Origin: AG1 sp035559775
Lineage (GTDB): Archaea; Thermoproteota; Thermoprotei_A; Sulfolobales; AG1
DNA: 64,000 nt
Assembly: GCA_035559775.1 (NCBI GenBank)
Contig: DATMAU010000038.1
Location: forward strand, 34,561 to 98,560
Reading direction: 5' to 3'
Below, piece after piece: positions 9,197 through 18,211 of the stretch. The position numbers and the translations under genes are program-made. Each line of letters begins with the position of its first letter. Positions within the stretch are counted from its first letter, which is position 1. The notes beneath the pieces are model-generated. The model saw only the letters and a program-made list of their open reading frames with translations, was not told where the DNA came from and ran no database searches.

Positions 9197-10438
9197 ATGT
9201 ATATCAAAAAGAAAACAGCCCAGTATAGGAGAGTAAAGCAGATGGAAATATACATAGATCGTGAACCAGATCATGTAAAGCTTGAAAGAAGCAGGTCAAA
9301 GCTAAGGCTATGCTTTCTACTAAACCCAGTAGCAGGTCTTGGAGGACCTCTAGGGCTTAAAGGTAGCGATAGCATAGATCCTGGCGATGCCGCTAGAAGA
9401 CTTAGGGCAGGGATTGTTTTGCCGTCTATCTCACGAGCCAGCAGGTTCCTCTCAGAACTGTTATCCCTAGGCTTTGACGGATCGATAGTATCCCCGGAAG
9501 GGATTATGGGCGGAGATCTTCTCCTCTCAACAGGCTATGACCGTGTAGAGCTGGTAAAGCTAGAGAGACCATATATAGATGGCATAAGCACCAGGGAACA
9601 TACTATTGAATTTGTTAGAAACGCGGCTAAGCTCGGCTGTGAAGTGCTAGTATTTGTTGGCGGTGATGGGACTGCTAGGGATGTATACCACGCAATGTCC
9701 TCCGGATCACTATTCCCAGTCCTCGGAGTCCCAGCAGGGGTAAAAGTCTATAGCGGTGTATTCGCAACAGGACCTGAGAGTGCTGCCTATCTGATCAAGC
9801 TATACAGCGAGGGGTTGGCTAGGATAGAGTATAGACCTGTTATAGATGCTGACGAGGATATGATGAGACAAGGTTTCCTAAAACTAGCCAGAGTAGGAGA
9901 ACTACTAACATTAACATCCGACGCACTGACACAGGATTCTAAAGAGACAGGCTATGGCTATAGCGTTGAGGGTATAGCAGCATATATCAGAGAAATTATA
10001 GATCCTCAGAGACTCTATCTACTCGGCCCAGGCAGAACCATTGCCGAGATAGCCAGGATCCTTGGGATCAAGAAAACAATGTTCGGAGTAGACGCTCTGT
10101 ATAACTGGAGGCTCGTGGGAGCAGATCTAGACTCAGAATCTATAGAAAAACTCATACAGATATACGGAAACCCAGTTATAATAGTAACACCAATAGGGGG
10201 CACCGGGTTCCTCCTAGGTAGGGGGAACCAGCAGATAACTCCAGAGATAATAAGAAGAGCAGGCAAGAACAACATAGTAATAGTAATGTCACCAGAAAAG
10301 GCTAGCAGGATGAACACACTGCTAATAGACACCGGGGATAAACGGCTTGACGAGGATCTCGAGGGATACTATAGAGCCATAGTAGGCTATAAGGAAGAGA
10401 AGATCGTAAAGATCAAGGCCTCGTGGAAAACGGGATAA
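9197..10438 (+). CDS. ATP-NAD kinase-like protein (AcoX type)
   Basis: This 413-residue protein has the NAD/diacylglycerol kinase fold signature VFVGGDGTARDV (about residues 154-165), preceded by LNPVAGLGGPLGLKG and followed by PVLGVPAGVKVYS. These features match archaeal NAD-kinase-like/AcoX proteins, which are related to NAD+ kinase but whose substrate is often unproven. An alternative start is the ATG at 9242 (MEIYIDREPD). It ends 48 bases before tRNA-Arg. Confidence 0.8.
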   Translation: MYIKKKTAQYRRVKQMEIYIDREPDHVKLERSRSKLRLCFLLNPVAGLGGPLGLKGSDSIDPGDAARRLRAGIVLPSISRASRFLSELLSLGFDGSIVSPEGIMGGDLLLSTGYDRVELVKLERPYIDGISTREHTIEFVRNAAKLGCEVLVFVGGDGTARDVYHAMSSGSLFPVLGVPAGVKVYSGVFATGPESAAYLIKLYSEGLARIEYRPVIDADEDMMRQGFLKLARVGELLTLTSDALTQDSKETGYGYSVEGIAAYIREIIDPQRLYLLGPGRTIAEIARILGIKKTMFGVDALYNWRLVGADLDSESIEKLIQIYGNPVIIVTPIGGTGFLLGRGNQQITPEIIRRAGKNNIVIVMSPEKASRMNTLLIDTGDKRLDEDLEGYYRAIVGYKEEKIVKIKASWKTG

Positions 10439-10486
10439 ATTTCAGTAAGGATCGGATAAAATATTCCCCAGAGACTCCTAATTATA

Positions 10487-10561
10487 GGGCCCGTAGCTCA
10501 GCCAGGATAGAGCACCGGCCTCCGGAGCCGGGGGTCGGGGGTTCAAATCCCCCCGGGCCCG
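10487..10561 (+). tRNA. tRNA-Arg (anticodon CCG)
   Basis: The cloverleaf is complete. Acceptor GGGCCCG pairs with CGGGCCC, the anticodon stem is CCGGC/GCCGG around loop CTCCGGA (anticodon CCG), the T arm is GGGGG-TTCAAAT-CCCCC, and the discriminator base is G. CCA is not encoded. An AT-rich ATAAAATATT about 25 bases upstream is a likely TATA box. Confidence 0.97.
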
Positions 10562-10671
10562 TCACACATTGAGATAACGTATTGTGATCGTTAGTATAAA
10601 AAACTGTTTAATATTACTACATATCACTTCGTCGAGCTTCTCTAATTGATCAAATAATCTTAATATGTCTC

Positions 10672-10870
10672 GACTATTTGTCTCTAAATATTTATCAGAG
10701 ATTCCTACCTGGCCCACAGGAATCTCTTATAGATTGCCGCTAGCCCAGCGAAGTGGACTCCCACTAGGTTTGAGAGATCATTATAGAGGCGGCTTAGAGC
10801 ACAGTATTTTATCACGATCGAGAGACAATATCGAAGCAGTCAACTGCAAAATCATTATCAATAGAACATC
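10672..10870 (-). repeat. Family 1 repeat, copy K (decayed, probable)
   Basis: On the minus strand the stretch TAAGCCGCCTCTATAATGAT...TAGTGGGAG...GGGCTAGCGG aligns in order and spacing with CAAGCCGCCCAGATGATGAT...TAGATGGGAA...GAGCCAGTAGC in copy A. It ends in TTTAGAGACAAAT like the family right end. A plus-strand open frame of 93 codons across it has no protein-like character and is not called. The rest of 10562-11000 shows nothing I recognise. Confidence 0.45.
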
Positions 10871-11000
10871 AGATCTTTCCTTCAAAAGGAAACAACCCTC
10901 TAGGACTTACCAGACTATCTATAGATCTTCCTTCCAGTCAGAATGAGCACATATAGTATATTCAGATATTCAAAGATCATTGAGGGTAATAAGGGGATAC

Positions 11001-11087
11001 TGGCGCCGGGGGCGGGATTCGAACCCGCGCGGGGTTCCCCCCACCGGCTCTCAAGGCCGGCCCCTTAGACCGCTCGGGCACCCCGGC
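11001..11087 (-). tRNA. tRNA-Ser (anticodon TGA), CCA encoded
   Basis: The minus strand gives acceptor GCCGGGG/CCCCGGC, anticodon stem CCGGC/GCCGG with loop CTTGAGA (anticodon TGA), the long variable arm expected of a class II serine tRNA, and the T arm GCGGG-TTCGAAT-CCCGC. The discriminator G is followed by an encoded CCA (11001-11003), unlike the other three tRNAs in this window. Confidence 0.97.
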
Positions 11088-11366
11088 ATCTGCCATCGAT
11101 AATTACTCTCTGAGGGTATATGTGTTTTATCGTATTCTAGCTCGTATACAGCCTATCTACATAGGGTTGCCAGATATTGCCACGAGTCATGCTATGTCTT
11201 ATATTTTAACTACGTATCTATAGCCGTAGGTGTCTGGAGAATCCTTTAGGTTGAGATGGGATTGCTATATCGTATCTGAGGATCCGTCACTCTCCCACGA
11301 ACAATTTGTAAATGCCTCGGATTTATTAATATACCCTTTAGCTAGATTTATTATCGGGCGAGTAGC

Positions 11367-11660
11367 ATGCCTGAAAAGGATAAGCTTATCGGGGGCGGGT
11401 TGATGCTTATAAGTGCTGCTGTCTTGCTGGTATATATATATGGGTTGTTTTTTAACGAAGCCCTAGGGCAGTTGCTAATAAAACTAACAGTCTTTGTAGC
11501 TGTTGCCGGTGTTATGGGTATACTTGGATGGATAGGATATACTTTGGCCACGACCCCTCCACCAAAGCCTCTAGAAGAGATTGAGAAGGAGATCGAGGAG
11601 GAGCTTAAGAAGCTGGAAGGTCAGAAGGGAGAGTCTGAGAAGAGCAGTGGAGCGAAATAA
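11367..11660 (+). CDS. Small membrane protein with two hydrophobic segments and a charged tail
   Basis: This 97-residue protein has two transmembrane helices (about residues 8-28 and 38-62) and then a highly charged helical tail (EEIEKEIEEELKKLEG). A TATA-like TTTATTAATATA lies about 40 bases upstream. I do not recognise a function. It is convergent with the glutamate synthase operon, whose last stop is only 23 bases beyond its own. Confidence 0.75.
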   Translation: MPEKDKLIGGGLMLISAAVLLVYIYGLFFNEALGQLLIKLTVFVAVAGVMGILGWIGYTLATTPPPKPLEEIEKEIEEELKKLEGQKGESEKSSGAK

Positions 11661-11683
11661 TAAATTCGATGACCTTGTTTTTA

Positions 11684-13687
11684 TCACGACCTCCCGATCT
11701 TTCTCGCAGTTATTATGGTGTATTTATCGCTAAGTAGCTCGATATGATCCCTCCCAAGATCCCTGCTATACTCTTCAATAACCGGGAGAAGTTCTTTGAT
11801 CTCCTCTTCATATAGCTCTCTATACTCGTACCTTGGCATCCCTATCCTCTCCTCATATAGCTTTCTGGCATATCTCATTACCTCTTCTGGCAGCTTATCT
11901 ATCAGATCTATGTATGATTGTCCCGCGAGATCCTCTAGATCTCTGTCCTTTATGAATCCCTCGATAACCATTGCTTTGAGGAATCTAAGCATCTCAACCC
12001 TTGGTGGTTGGGGTCCTATTCTGGCCGGATATACCTTCCCCCTGATATATATCCTGCCACCCACCATTCCAGAGCCAACATAGCTCCCAACGGGCTCGGA
12101 TCTGTTATTTCTATTCAAGATAATAATCACCCCTCCAGCCATGTATTCTCCGAGATAATCATCAACCCTTCCGCCTATCACTAGGTAGGGCCTCTTCTCC
12201 CTATACTCCCTCATCTGGATCCCAACCCTATTACCCGCATTACCTCCTACAAAGATCCTGCCGCCTTGGAGTGTTTGGGCTAGCACGTCTCTAGCATCGC
12301 CCGTGATAACAACCTTGCCACCATGCATAGTGTCCCCGCAATCATCACCAACATTGCCGTATACGTAGAAATAGTTCGCCTCATTAAGATTCGCTAGACA
12401 ATTGCCAACAACCCCATAGAGCTCTATCCTAATATTCTTTATCCCGCGTCTTGGAAGACTTATACCTATATATCTATGCCCCATCACATTAGCTATCCTA
12501 ACGATATTCTTGGTAGACGCTACCCTCGCTATCTCGCTATCAAGGCCCTTGTAGTCGATATACTTAGCATCTATGTCAAAACCCTCTGGGGTAAAGATAG
12601 GTGGTGGGGAGAAGCTCTCAAGCTCCTCCTCGGGTCTTCCATAGCTTATTATACCCTTCCTATAGGAGGCTATGAAGTAGTACCCAGGCTTGAGGGTCCA
12701 GACCCTAGCATTTGGGCTCAGCTCTCTCACCTCGCTCTCTTCACTGGCAGCATATATCCACTCTTGATCCTCTGCTAATATTACTGGTCTGAACTTGGAT
12801 CTATCGGCTATCACGATCATATATAGATCATCGCCCGAACTATAGCCTATAATGACCGTGAATGGACCGTCAAGCCTAGCATTTCTATATATATAATCAG
12901 TCGATGGGTCTAGTATATGGTGCTTTCTAGAAGGATTGGCGAGAATCTTCACAGCATCCTCTACATCGTAGCCCTCGCTTAAGAGCTGGTCAAAAAGCAT
13001 TGCAACAACCTCGCTATCTGTACCAACAAAGCCTCCCCATCCTCTCGAGCTTAGGAACCCAACGTTAGCTCCAAAAGAGCTTAGGTCGCCATTATGCACT
13101 ATAGCTATATCGAATGTTGCGAATGGATGAGACCAGTAGGGATAATGCCCAGGCGAGTTGGTAGGCTGCCTCGTATGGGCTAGCCACATATCACCCTCAA
13201 TATTATGGATACCATATAGTTTTGCTATATCCTCTGGATAACCCACTCCTTTGTATACATCAACAGATCTTCCGGCACTATACACCTTACCAACCCCCTT
13301 GATCCATAAGAGCGTGTTAAGCTTCATAACAGCTTTCTTAAGAATAGTGGTGTTGTTAGCATCAACATTAAGCCTGTATGAGCATATATTGTTACTACAT
13401 ACCTCGACGCTGTGTGATACTATCCTTACACCATAGGCTGTGAGTTCTCTGAACACCTCTGCCAACACATCTGGATCTTTTTCAAGGAACATTTTAACAC
13501 AATATCCATGCCTATCGCTAACGCCACCCTTCTCTAGATTGAATACAGCAAAACCTGCCCCCTTATCACTCCCCCTATATCTTACCCTCTCTATAGCTCT
13601 AACCACCTCTTCGCCTCTTACCCTCTGCGAGCCCTTCTTTCTAAGGATACCGAGTATACCACAGCCAGAAGGCTCATACCCCATCAT
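11684..13687 (-). CDS. Glutamate synthase subunit: glutamine amidotransferase plus GXGXG domain
   Basis: The 667-residue protein has an N-terminal class II glutamine amidotransferase domain whose likely nucleophile is Cys9 (GCGILGIL) after a short propeptide, with the motifs HTRQPT and HNGDLS. From about residue 390 comes the beta-helical GXGXG domain of glutamate synthase (GNVGDDCGDTMHGGKVVITG and similar repeats). It should release ammonia from glutamine for the FMN subunit encoded just upstream. Its start overlaps the stop of that gene by four bases, so translation is probably coupled. The fusion of these two outer domains without the FMN domain between them is a rearranged version of classical GltB. 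Confidence 0.9.
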   Translation of the reverse strand: MMGYEPSGCGILGILRKKGSQRVRGEEVVRAIERVRYRGSDKGAGFAVFNLEKGGVSDRHGYCVKMFLEKDPDVLAEVFRELTAYGVRIVSHSVEVCSNNICSYRLNVDANNTTILKKAVMKLNTLLWIKGVGKVYSAGRSVDVYKGVGYPEDIAKLYGIHNIEGDMWLAHTRQPTNSPGHYPYWSHPFATFDIAIVHNGDLSSFGANVGFLSSRGWGGFVGTDSEVVAMLFDQLLSEGYDVEDAVKILANPSRKHHILDPSTDYIYRNARLDGPFTVIIGYSSGDDLYMIVIADRSKFRPVILAEDQEWIYAASEESEVRELSPNARVWTLKPGYYFIASYRKGIISYGRPEEELESFSPPPIFTPEGFDIDAKYIDYKGLDSEIARVASTKNIVRIANVMGHRYIGISLPRRGIKNIRIELYGVVGNCLANLNEANYFYVYGNVGDDCGDTMHGGKVVITGDARDVLAQTLQGGRIFVGGNAGNRVGIQMREYREKRPYLVIGGRVDDYLGEYMAGGVIIILNRNNRSEPVGSYVGSGMVGGRIYIRGKVYPARIGPQPPRVEMLRFLKAMVIEGFIKDRDLEDLAGQSYIDLIDKLPEEVMRYARKLYEERIGMPRYEYRELYEEEIKELLPVIEEYSRDLGRDHIELLSDKYTIITARKIGRS

Positions 13688-15840
13688 AGCGAACCAGCCT
13701 GCTTAACCCTTATCCTTAGCGCTATGGGATCCTGTAACCCAACCGCCCTTAGAAGTTCCCTATTACCTGTCAGTGTTGACTGAAGGCTATAGACGCCTGA
13801 GGCTCCCGCTAGGAGGGATATTTCTTTCTTAATACCTGCTAATAGGTTGAATGCTTTTCTCTTAAGGTTCTCTCTATTCCCACTCCCAATAGCTATTTCA
13901 AGGATCTTGCTTGGAATTATAACACTATCTGCTCCAAGCATGATAAGCTTAACTATATCGCCAGGATCCCTGATCCTTGACGATTTTGCCAGTATATCAT
14001 ATCTATATCTAATCCCAGCGCTCTTCAATATCGTGTCGAGCTCTGAAACAACCAGCTCTAGATCCTGATCCCCTAGATCCTCGTCAACAACATACCCAAG
14101 GATCCCCTTTATCTCAACGATCCTCCGCAGAATCCTGGTTGATGTTGGTATTCTTAGATATTTACCGATCCTTGGAAGATCATCCCACCCAACGATCCCA
14201 CTCCAATCCCTGCTTATAGATATCTCCTCAAACCCCTCATCAGCCTTATCGGTGAAAAGCCCTGTTCCAAGGGCTAGTGATGCCCACTCAATAGCCCTTC
14301 TAATCTCCCCCTCAGAATCAGTTATATCGAAGATCACCGGTGCAGATATATATAGCTTTCCCCCAGCTAGGTAGAAACCGGTTTCGATATCCTCCCTATA
14401 GGGGTCTATAGAGGGTCTTGTCACCTGTGCCCCATCTATCCTTAGCCAGTCAGCTATCCTGTAAGGCTTCTCAACATCTGGAGGCCCTGTGCTCCCCATA
14501 CCTATTATAACAGGATCGCCTTTTGCCACGAGCTCGCCTAGGTAGGAGAGCCTCCTCCTACTCCACAGATCACCAACACGGTACCCAGGATCTGTTGCAA
14601 AGCCCCCTATACCCAGTATCTCTAATATACTTTTGGGAAGACCTTCGCCAACTAGCAGATCCCTTCTTCCCCTAAGCTCCCTAACGCTTTTGAGACCCAG
14701 CGAGTCTAGAATATTTGCTAGCTCTAGTGTAAAGCCTTTTATAAAGTTAACAAGACCCCTATACCCAAACTCTATATCAAGCATCCTTGTCCCATCTATT
14801 TTGTTTGTAAGCGCTGCCGGGCAGTTCCCAACATGGCATTTATGTATCATTATACATCCCATTGCTATCAGGGCACCTGTACCTATGCTGACGACATCAG
14901 CACCGAGGGCTATTAGTTTTGCAGCATCTGTGGCATTGGATACCCTGCCTCCGGCTATTATTACAAATCTATCCCTAAGCTCGTTCCTCTCGAGTATAGC
15001 GTTTGCCGATGCTACAGCAAGCTCTATAGGTATCCCCACATTATCCCTAACCATCAGTGGTGTTGCACCCGTGCCAGCCCCATGCCCATCTATTATCACA
15101 CCATCAGCCCCCATCCTAGCTATCCCGGAAACTATGTATGGCGTATAGTTTGTCGCAGCAACTTTTACATAGACAGGCTTCCCAGTAGCTTCTCTGAGAG
15201 CCTCGATCCTCTGACCAAGATCTTCTATCGAGTATATATCATGATGAGGAGCTGGCGATATCGCATCAGAACCTATAGGTATCCTCCTCGTCAGCGATAT
15301 AGGCTCCGTCACCTTTGAACCCGGGAGATGCCCCCCTATACCTGGCTTTGCCCCCTGGCCTATCTTTATAACCACGCCCAGCCCCTTCATAAGGACTGAT
15401 ATATCGACACCAAACCGGGCTGATGCCCACTGGATAAAGATCCTCTTGTGCTTAGCAACCTCAGGATGCAATCCCCCCTCCCCTGTACCTGCGAGCACCT
15501 CTGTCGCGTCAGCGGCCATAGCTATCGCGATATTTGGATTACCACTTAGCGCACCATATGACATATCGCCTAGGTATATGGGTGATGCCATATATATTCC
15601 CGAGATCTCTGTTGATGTATCGGCTACAGGGTTCTCGACAGGAAATAATCCAGCGTCTTCGAACCTAAATCTAACACGATCAAGTATTCTCATACTATCC
15701 TTTCTGCTAACGAACACCTTATAGGGCTTTCCAGTCGCAGCGAGCCTTCTTATATGATCTATTCTCTCAATATCCCAGAATTCGTCTCCCAACTGTCTTG
15801 GCACTGCCAAATATGATCTGACAATCGTCATACTACACAC
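13684..15840 (-). CDS. gltB: Glutamate synthase FMN / 3Fe-4S subunit
   Basis: The 718-residue protein carries the FMN-binding TIM-barrel domain of glutamate synthase (GDMSYGALSG, TGEGGLHPE, KIGQGAKPGIGGHLPG, DGHGAGTGATP) and the cysteine cluster CX5CX4C (CIMIHKCHVGNC) that binds a 3Fe-4S centre. It reduces 2-oxoglutarate plus ammonia to glutamate. About 300 further residues follow the barrel and look like a second, diverged domain (TRPSIDPYRED, GADSVIIPSKIL), which I cannot assign firmly. The TATA box at 15865-15872 predicts transcription starting at the ATG itself. An ATG three codons later is the alternative. Confidence 0.92.
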   Translation of the reverse strand: MCSMTIVRSYLAVPRQLGDEFWDIERIDHIRRLAATGKPYKVFVSRKDSMRILDRVRFRFEDAGLFPVENPVADTSTEISGIYMASPIYLGDMSYGALSGNPNIAIAMAADATEVLAGTGEGGLHPEVAKHKRIFIQWASARFGVDISVLMKGLGVVIKIGQGAKPGIGGHLPGSKVTEPISLTRRIPIGSDAISPAPHHDIYSIEDLGQRIEALREATGKPVYVKVAATNYTPYIVSGIARMGADGVIIDGHGAGTGATPLMVRDNVGIPIELAVASANAILERNELRDRFVIIAGGRVSNATDAAKLIALGADVVSIGTGALIAMGCIMIHKCHVGNCPAALTNKIDGTRMLDIEFGYRGLVNFIKGFTLELANILDSLGLKSVRELRGRRDLLVGEGLPKSILEILGIGGFATDPGYRVGDLWSRRRLSYLGELVAKGDPVIIGMGSTGPPDVEKPYRIADWLRIDGAQVTRPSIDPYREDIETGFYLAGGKLYISAPVIFDITDSEGEIRRAIEWASLALGTGLFTDKADEGFEEISISRDWSGIVGWDDLPRIGKYLRIPTSTRILRRIVEIKGILGYVVDEDLGDQDLELVVSELDTILKSAGIRYRYDILAKSSRIRDPGDIVKLIMLGADSVIIPSKILEIAIGSGNRENLKRKAFNLLAGIKKEISLLAGASGVYSLQSTLTGNRELLRAVGLQDPIALRIRVKQAGSL

Positions 15841-15864
15841 TTAAATAAATCCGTCTTTTCTAGC

Positions 15865-15872
15865 TTATATAC
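15865..15872 (-). promoter_or_regulatory. TATA box of the glutamate synthase operon
   Basis: On the minus strand GTATATAAG lies about 25-30 bases before the start codon and implies a leaderless mRNA. It supports the ATG at 15840. Confidence 0.55.
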
Positions 15873-16042
15873 TTTTCTTTAGTTAATAGTTAAACTAAAC
15901 CTATACATGTAAAAAAAGATTTTATACCCCATCATTGCTACCCACGCCCTAGGAGTAAAATAAATAAATATAATTTATACCCACATAACTAAACACAGGG
16001 CTAGGCTTTATTGTTGTCAACAACGAAGATCAGGATCAGAGA

Positions 16043-16078
16043 CTGCTTTTATTATAATGTAATAAATATAATAAGCAG
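16043..16078 (-). terminator. AT-rich hairpin downstream of enolase
   Basis: CTGCTTTTATTATA and TATAATAAGCAG form a 12-bp stem with a two-base bulge. It lies about 55 bases beyond the enolase stop, in AT-rich DNA, and may end or stabilise the enolase transcript. The remaining part of 15873-16131 holds nothing else I recognise. Confidence 0.35.
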
Positions 16079-16131
16079 AAGAGCTTTGGACTATATAGTC
16101 TTTTATATCTTAAACATTCGAAACCCCGACA

Positions 16132-17412
16132 CTATCTTATCCTCATATATCTGGCTTCACCGCCTAGGTAATGCTCTATCCGCAGTATCTCATTATACTT
16201 GGACGTTCTCTCCCCTCTAGCCGGTGCCCCCATCTTGACTAGCTGTGTTTTAAGACCAACCGCTATATGTGATATCGAGGTATCCTCGGTATCCCCACTT
16301 CTATGGCTAGTTATAACAATAACCCCGGATCTCATGGCCTCTTGGGCGAAATCCATTGCCTCTGTGAATGTTCCCGCCTGGTTTATCTTCATTATAGCTC
16401 CCCCAACAGCCTCTGCCTCTATAGCTCTTCTCAGTCTCTCCTTGTTTGTTGAGAGCAGATCATCGCCTACCACCACGGTTTTCCCCAGCTTTTTCCTCAG
16501 ATCTGAGAAGCCTTCCATGTCGTTCTCCTCGAGGGGATCTTCTATCGATAATAAGGGGTATTTCGACGACAGATCCACGATTAGGTCTATCATCTCGCCT
16601 CTTGAAAAACGCTTGTCGTCAACAAAATAGAAACCATCTCTATAGATCTGTGATGCTGCTATGTCGAGCGCGAGATATATATCACCCCCACAGCTATACC
16701 CGCTCCTCGAGATGGCTTTCTCAAGCATGTCGAGAGCCTCATAGATACTTTTCATCGGGGGTGCGAAACCGCCTTCATCGCCAACATTTATACTGCTCTT
16801 CCCATACTTCTCCTTCAAAAAATCCTTAAGTGTTTTGTAAACCTCAACACCAGCCCTCAAAGCCTCCGAGAAGCTATCAAACCCTGTAGGGACTATTAGG
16901 AATTCCTGAAAAGATAGCTCATTACCAGCATGGGCACCACCGTTTATCAGGTTCATCATAGGTACAGGGATCTCTCTAGCCGATAGCCCGCCTATATAAG
17001 CATATAAGGGCATGCCAGCAGTGTCAGCAGCTGCCTTGAGGTTAGCAAGGCTTACAGCTGTTGTTGCATTACCACCCAGCCTTGATTTATTCGGTGTTCC
17101 ATCGATCTGTATTAGCTTTTGATCTATATCTCTTTGCATCCTAGAGTCAAGCCCTACTAGTGCTGGCGCCACATATCTCTTAATATTGTCTACAGCCCTT
17201 AGCACAGATCTACCCTTATAGATCTTTGGATCCTCATCCCTCAGCTCATAAGCTTCGAAAGAACTCTTGGAGGCCCCTGAGGGTGATATAGCCCTACCAA
17301 TACCCCTCCTAGTCTTAACAATAGCCTCTACCGTAGGATCCCCTCTGGAGTCGAGAACCTGGATAGCATCTACATATTCAATTACATAGATATTCTCCAA
17401 ATAACACACCAC
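16132..17412 (-). CDS. eno: Enolase
   Basis: Enolase interconverts 2-phosphoglycerate and phosphoenolpyruvate in glycolysis and gluconeogenesis. The family signatures are present: DSRGDPTVEA, GGAHAGNELSFQEF, NVGDEGGFAPP, the metal-binding acids in ALDIAAS, SIEDPLEEND and VVGDDLLSTN, and the C-terminal MKINQAGT and SHRSGDTEDT. The usual SGASTG loop reads SGASKS. The start is uncertain: GTG at 17412, GTG at 17409 or TTG at 17400. The TATA box at 17431-17440 predicts a transcript start near 17408. The promoter abuts repeat copy B. Confidence 0.96.
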   Translation of the reverse strand: MVCYLENIYVIEYVDAIQVLDSRGDPTVEAIVKTRRGIGRAISPSGASKSSFEAYELRDEDPKIYKGRSVLRAVDNIKRYVAPALVGLDSRMQRDIDQKLIQIDGTPNKSRLGGNATTAVSLANLKAAADTAGMPLYAYIGGLSAREIPVPMMNLINGGAHAGNELSFQEFLIVPTGFDSFSEALRAGVEVYKTLKDFLKEKYGKSSINVGDEGGFAPPMKSIYEALDMLEKAISRSGYSCGGDIYLALDIAASQIYRDGFYFVDDKRFSRGEMIDLIVDLSSKYPLLSIEDPLEENDMEGFSDLRKKLGKTVVVGDDLLSTNKERLRRAIEAEAVGGAIMKINQAGTFTEAMDFAQEAMRSGVIVITSHRSGDTEDTSISHIAVGLKTQLVKMGAPARGERTSKYNEILRIEHYLGGEARYMRIR

Positions 17413-17430
17413 CAGGATTATTCGTGACGG

Positions 17431-17440
17431 CTTTTATACC
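17431..17440 (-). promoter_or_regulatory. TATA box of enolase, immediately beside repeat B
   Basis: On the minus strand GGTATAAAAG lies about 25 bases before the start codon. The right end of repeat B stops at the very next base, so the upstream (BRE) side of this promoter is formed by the repeat. Confidence 0.6.
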
Positions 17441-17666
17441 GTTTGTCCCTGGATGTTCGTTCCAATCATTTTATCTTTATTCATGGTCTTATCCAGGGGG
17501 CTTCCACCTCTACCCGCGGGGTTAGAGATCCTGTGGGTTCATGGGCGGCTGTCGGGCCAAACGGCATGTGGCTCCTATCGCCACCCGGGCTTGTGTGGGG
17601 AGAGCATCGGGAACCCCTTTCAAGCTTATAGATACCTCCTACGAGCATCAAGAGGAAAACAGCCCC
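17441..17666 (-). repeat. Family 1 repeat, copy B (well preserved), omega-RNA/right-end-like
   Basis: This is an inverted, nearly identical copy of repeat C (about 14 differences over about 220 bases by eye). It reads on the minus strand: left end GGGCTGTTTTCCTC, TATA-like CTATAAGC, a GC-rich core, right end GAACATCCAGGGACAAA. Within the core GGGTGGC can pair with GCCGCCC (plus-strand positions 17580-17586 and 17543-17549). An open frame of 62 codons spans it, ending in EVEAPWIRP and resembling the tails of archaeal TnpB proteins. No transposase gene is attached. It is either a solo right end with its omega-RNA region or a small RNA gene derived from one. Confidence 0.7.
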
Positions 17667-17909
17667 CACTGTCTAGGTTCTAGAAGATGAACAAGCAAAC
17701 TGTTCAAGATTTATAAATGTTAGTCTATCTAGTAACAGAAGATCTTCACGAACTTATAGGAGCATTTCTCTTCCAACTATTTTGGGAATCGCTATAATCT
17801 TTGGAGACATTATGTTTATCATCGTTATATATACGAAGAGAGCTGATTCCTCGCCGATGCAGAGAAATATTTATAGATCTTATTGATATGATTTTTAGCG
17901 ATGAATCGA

Positions 17910-18010
17910 TCTTCATGTTGGCACTAGATCGCGATAAAAACAATGCCCCAAGTCATCGGGAGAATAGTCTCTCAAGATAGGGGTCGCCTAGACAGGCAAG
18001 GCAGAGACAA
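17910..18010 (+). repeat. Family 1 repeat, copy E (decayed fragment)
   Basis: ACAATGCCCCAAGTCATCGG, followed by GAATAGTCTCTCAAGATAGGGG and a right end GCAGAGACAA, aligns in order with CAATGCTCCAAACCATCCGG, GATCTCATAGTAGATGGG and CCAGAGACAA of copy D. The interval 17667-17909 and 18011-18211 holds no gene I can support. Confidence 0.45.
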
Positions 18011-18211
18011 GGGCTTTGATAAGAGAGACTATGAGATAAGATACGCTGGAAACAACTATATCAAAGGGTACTAACTCTACTATAAGGACTGAACACTTGT
18101 GAGGTGATCTTTATATTAGGTGGCAGTAGGGCTAGGTGGTATATGCTATGTGTATTGATCTTATGTGAAAGAATATTAGGCTTCAGATCATACTCTCTAT
18201 AGGGATGGGCT

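Noticed and set aside
10665..10946. 93-codon plus-strand frame between tRNA-Arg and tRNA-Ser
   Set aside because: Composition is not protein-like and it lies across decayed repeat K.
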